NCBI RefSeq assembly: GCF_946482605.1
Contig: NZ_CAMLSE010000002.1
Location: 496,001-560,000, forward strand
From: an uncultured Dyadobacter sp.
GTDB lineage: Bacteria; Bacteroidota; Bacteroidia; Cytophagales; Spirosomataceae
Reading direction: 5' to 3'
DNA: 64,000 nucleotides
Position 1 is the first letter of the stretch, and each line of letters begins with the position of its first letter. The notes beneath the pieces are model-generated. The model searched no databases and was not told where the DNA came from. It saw only the letters and a list, made by a program, of their open reading frames with translations. This document shows, in pieces, positions 61,180 to 64,000 of this stretch. Both the position numbers and the translations under genes were made by a program.

Positions 61180-62517
61180 ATGACAGCCATTCCCACCTAC
61201 ATCATTAATCTTACCGAACGTCCCGACCGGCGCGCCCATGCACAGGAGCAATTTGAAAGCCGTGCGGAATTTGACTGTGTTCTGGTCGATGCCGAACGGC
61301 ACAGGATCGGGGCTGTGGGACTCTGGAATACAATCAGGAAGATAATCATTGAGGCTTGCGACCGGGATAACGATTACATTCTTATTTGTGAAGACGATCA
61401 TTTTTTTACGGATCATTATTCCAAAGAATTACTATTTGAATGCATTGAAGAAGCCCGGCTGGCTGGGGCGGATATTTTACTGGGCGGCCTCAGTTCCGTG
61501 CACAGTCTTTTCAAAGCATCCCGAAACCTGATATGGGTTGAGGGTTTTACCGGTGCACAATTCACCATCATTTTTAGCAAGTTTTTCAAACAAATACTGG
61601 AAATCGAATTTCTCGATTCGGATAGTGCCGATTTGAAACTATCGCAGGTAAGTACCCATATCTATTCGGTTTATCCATTTATTTCTGTTCAAAAAGATTT
61701 TGGTTATTCCGATGTTACATTGGCCAATCATATAGAGCGCCGCGTCGATAAACTTTTTGCGGATTGTTCCAATGCGATTCAATATGTACTCGACAGCCAG
61801 AACTTTTACGGGTTCAATGCCAACCCGGCAAATCTGCATTTCGACGACATTGTTATTCCTGTCTATATCATTAACCTGCCGGAAAGAACAGATCGCCGGG
61901 AACACATTGAAAGGCAATTTATTGACAAAAAAGAATTCACTCCCGAATATATCAATGCGAGCAGGCATTCCATTGGAGCAGTAGGCCTTTGGCAAAGCAT
62001 CCGTCGGATTATCGCGGCCGCATTGGAAACCGACGAATCGGTGATCATCATTTGTGAAGATGACCATGAATTTACCCCCGATTATCACCGCGACCTACTC
62101 ATCGGCAACATCATCAGTGCCCACCGCCAGGGCTGCGATGTGCTTTCGGCCGGGACAAGCGGCGGGTTCGGACATGCGCTGCCCCTGGACACCCATCGGT
62201 ATTGGGTAAACCACTTCCTTTCGACGCAGTTTATCGTCATCTACCGGAAATTTTTCCAGCGGATCCTCGATGCACCATTTGATGACACGGTGACCGCCGA
62301 CAACTTCCTTTCCCAGCTCACGAGCAACAAAATGGTCATCTATCCATTCCTGTCTACCCAGAAGGACTTTGGCTACTCGGACGTCACGGCGGTACACAAC
62401 CAGCAGGAAGGGCTGGTTTCCGGTATGTTTGCCGCGGCAGCCCGTCGGCTCGAAAAAATCAGACGGCAGCATGACCGTTTCCTGAGCCACCAACCGCTTC
62501 CAGCGAGCCCGGATTAA
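61180..62517 (+). CDS. Tandem two-domain GT25-type glycosyltransferase
   Basis: A 445-residue protein made of two homologous halves (about 1-220 and 225-445). Each starts with the GT25 signature YIINLTERPDRRAH or YIINLPERTDRREH, continues with an IGAVGLW(N/Q)(T/S)IR motif, and carries an acidic ICEDDH motif (Glu71 and about Glu293) expected to bind the metal and nucleotide sugar. Each half ends with YPF(I/L)S(V/T)QKDFGYSDVT. GT25 enzymes include LPS glycosyltransferases and collagen galactosyltransferases. The ATG at 61180 was chosen over an upstream TTG. Downstream of the Cys-rich peptides, it may glycosylate them; no evidence beyond position. Confidence 0.86.
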   Translation: MTAIPTYIINLTERPDRRAHAQEQFESRAEFDCVLVDAERHRIGAVGLWNTIRKIIIEACDRDNDYILICEDDHFFTDHYSKELLFECIEEARLAGADILLGGLSSVHSLFKASRNLIWVEGFTGAQFTIIFSKFFKQILEIEFLDSDSADLKLSQVSTHIYSVYPFISVQKDFGYSDVTLANHIERRVDKLFADCSNAIQYVLDSQNFYGFNANPANLHFDDIVIPVYIINLPERTDRREHIERQFIDKKEFTPEYINASRHSIGAVGLWQSIRRIIAAALETDESVIIICEDDHEFTPDYHRDLLIGNIISAHRQGCDVLSAGTSGGFGHALPLDTHRYWVNHFLSTQFIVIYRKFFQRILDAPFDDTVTADNFLSQLTSNKMVIYPFLSTQKDFGYSDVTAVHNQQEGLVSGMFAAAARRLEKIRRQHDRFLSHQPLPASPD

Positions 62518-62632
62518 AAATAGTGCTGGCAAATGTCACAAATATGAGACATTTACAGAATCTGAGCTGAATAGTATTTAATAGTATATTGCGAGAATGA
62601 ATGCAAGGGCGCTCGTTTCGAGGCGTTTTTTT

Positions 62633-62950
62633 CTATTTGTCAAATGAACATTGCTGATATGTCAGCAGCCTCTCGCCATCGAAGGCAACAATTTCCTCAA
62701 CAATCTTCAACGGTTCTATGTCGCAGTTTCCCTGCTTTTTAAATGTGCCGCTTTCCCAGATCCCGCCGTCTTCAAAAAAGATGTTAGCCTCGACTGAGGT
62801 AGTTCTAACGGAAACAAATTCAATCCAAACTCCGCCATCGACGCCGCCTTTCCAAATGGCGCTTTGAGGGACACCTGGCGGCCTTTGCTTTTCTCCCACC
62901 GAACAAGCCGAAATGCAAATCAACAACAACTTGCTTATTGTGTTTTTCAT
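62633..62950 (-). CDS. Small putative lipoprotein
   Basis: A 105-residue exported protein. The hydrophobic start ends in a lipobox-like LICISAC with Cys16, so it is probably lipid-anchored. The mature part is a small beta-rich domain with IEFVSVRTTSVEAN and two further Cys (near residues 80 and 101) that could form a disulfide. Function not recognised. It is separated from the immunity-like gene by 54 bases on the same strand. Confidence 0.65.
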   Translation of the reverse strand: MKNTISKLLLICISACSVGEKQRPPGVPQSAIWKGGVDGGVWIEFVSVRTTSVEANIFFEDGGIWESGTFKKQGNCDIEPLKIVEEIVAFDGERLLTYQQCSFDK

Positions 62951-63004
62951 AATTTAGGAAGTAACACAAAAATACAATCCAAACTCGGCAATCGACACCT
63001 ATGG

Positions 63005-64000
63005 TCAGCCCGCGGGCTCTTCCAGCGAGCGCTGCCATTCCTCAACCCATGGCTCTGGCTCGCCGCTTGGGCCGACAATGACAGGCATTCTTAGAGGCCG
63101 CAGCACCGAAGCGGCGGCACGGTAAGCGGCGAGGCGACCGCCGTCCGCCGGATTCCCGAAGTTCGGCGCGTCGCCCGCCTGAACGACGGCACCGCTGCCC
63201 ACAAGGTGGACGCGCAGAGCAGGATGGGCCGAAGCAGCCGCAGACAGCCCATCAAGGCCCCCGAGGCGCTCAACACAGCCGGAGCCGATCAACGTGAGCC
63301 AGGATACGCGAGTGATCTGAGGAACACGATTATCGGTCGGAACGTCCCAACGCAACAGCCTGTGCACTGAACTCCGAGGGATCTTCCACTCAGTGCCGGG
63401 ATACCTGCGGCACACGGCAGCCAGCCGCTGGATCATCGGCACGCGAATGTCCGAGGCGGACACGAACTCGTCATAGTTCACGGCGACGCCGCACGTGCCC
63501 GATAGGAAGGCCCCGCGCTTCACCAAGGAGAACCCGAGCACCCACTCGGCGAGCGAGGCCGGATCCTGGGCGAGGGCATGATCGAGCGGTAGAGTCACGC
63601 GCAGCGTGTTCATCCCAGGCCAGAACAGATCGGCTCCCTGGGCGTACCACGAGCGCCAGGTCTCACGCCCGCGCTCACGTTGGGCTTCCGTGGTCGGCTC
63701 CCAGAAAGAGAGCTCGAGCCCTAAGCTGGCAGCGGTAGCGCCCGAACCGCTCTCGCATCCACTGAAATCGATGATGTATTTTTTTTCTTTGGTTGGGTTG
63801 CTGATCCACGTTGGCACCATCGATTCCACTCGCGTGTTGATCTTGGCGGCACGCCTCATGGACGGGGTCGTGTAATGGGTTAGGAGAGATCCGGCTACCG
63901 CCCGCGTTCGCTCATAGAAGTCGAAGAAGCCTTCGCTGTCATCGTGCTGAAGGTACAACGTAAACGAGACGCAGGGGACAATAGCGGTCGTGCCATCGAC
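63005..64000 (-). CDS. DUF3396 type VI immunity-like protein, 5' partial
   Basis: The frame is open to the window end; the first Met-like codon is a TTG at 63958, but conserved residues (IVPCVSFTLYL) continue beyond it, so the start lies outside. About 330 residues are visible. Segments VSFTLYLQHDD, LSGTCGVAVNYD, CRRYPGTEW, VSWLTLIGSGCVERLGG and AAYRAAASVLRPLRMP match the DUF3396 layout of immunity proteins described for type VI effectors in Proteobacteria and Myxococcota. The gene is visibly richer in GC than its neighbours, suggesting horizontal transfer. No cognate toxin is visible. Confidence 0.75.
   Translation of the reverse strand, partial: VDGTTAIVPCVSFTLYLQHDDSEGFFDFYERTRAVAGSLLTHYTTPSMRRAAKINTRVESMVPTWISNPTKEKKYIIDFSGCESGSGATAASLGLELSFWEPTTEAQRERGRETWRSWYAQGADLFWPGMNTLRVTLPLDHALAQDPASLAEWVLGFSLVKRGAFLSGTCGVAVNYDEFVSASDIRVPMIQRLAAVCRRYPGTEWKIPRSSVHRLLRWDVPTDNRVPQITRVSWLTLIGSGCVERLGGLDGLSAAASAHPALRVHLVGSGAVVQAGDAPNFGNPADGGRLAAYRAAASVLRPLRMPVIVGPSGEPEPWVEEWQRSLEEPAG

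Overview
The window looks like a chromosome piece from a Bacteroidota bacterium of the order Cytophagales, probably near Dyadobacter or Spirosoma. This is inferred from gene content: a class II and a class III glutamine synthetase side by side, a BBP2-type porin next to Amt, DUF4159, a GG-leader peptide family typical of Bacteroidota, few clear Shine-Dalgarno sites, and mid-range GC. No rRNA, tRNA, intact insertion sequence, prophage or CRISPR array was recognised.

Layout. 0-4 kb: end of a 2-oxoacid dehydrogenase E2 gene, a 5'-nucleotidase and a two-component system, in one tight run. 4-7 kb: fatty acid desaturase, DUF4159 protein and RsmE, with hairpin and short tandem repeats between them. 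7-17 kb: a nitrogen-assimilation block (GSII, GSIII, porin and Amt) with an LTA-synthase-like hydrolase and MtaB inside it. 17-19 kb: a ferredoxin divergent from a LuxC-type acyl-CoA reductase. 19-25 kb: an uncharacterised amidoligase cluster of two esterases, two ATP-grasp-type proteins, a GCS2-type carboxylate-amine ligase and a class I glutamine amidotransferase. 25-34 kb: aminotransferase, mutarotase-like protein, Crp/Fnr regulator with a membrane protein, HicAB, thioredoxin, DnaE and a DUF2461 protein. 34-44 kb: a RelE-type toxin-antitoxin pair and housekeeping genes (trpS, PAP2, prs, rplY, 2-hydroxyacid dehydrogenase, pdxA, yicC, 3-methyladenine glycosylase), then a TPR histidine kinase. 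44-58 kb: methyltransferase, MMPL exporter, a frameshifted M28 peptidase followed by a GC-rich repeat, an orphan Anbu protease, ferredoxin with its reductase, lipid kinase, surE, an MFS transporter and a large cytochrome-c lipoprotein.

The most unusual locus is 58.0-62.5 kb. An XRE regulator lies divergent from a fusion protein made of a catalytically dead C39-peptidase-like domain, a vitamin K epoxide reductase (VKOR) domain and a DsbA/thioredoxin domain. Two small precursor peptides follow, with a nearly identical double-glycine leader and the same eight-cysteine core framework. Next comes a tandem-duplicated GT25-type glycosyltransferase. I infer a system that makes secreted, multiply disulfide-bonded and possibly glycosylated peptides. 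The C39-like domain would dock the leader, and the VKOR/DsbA part would form the disulfides. No exporter is visible in the window.

The right edge (62.6-64 kb) holds a small lipoprotein and a GC-rich DUF3396 type VI immunity-like gene that runs off the window. It looks foreign. Start sites were trimmed where an upstream extension only reads through a neighbour, a repeat or non-conserved sequence.
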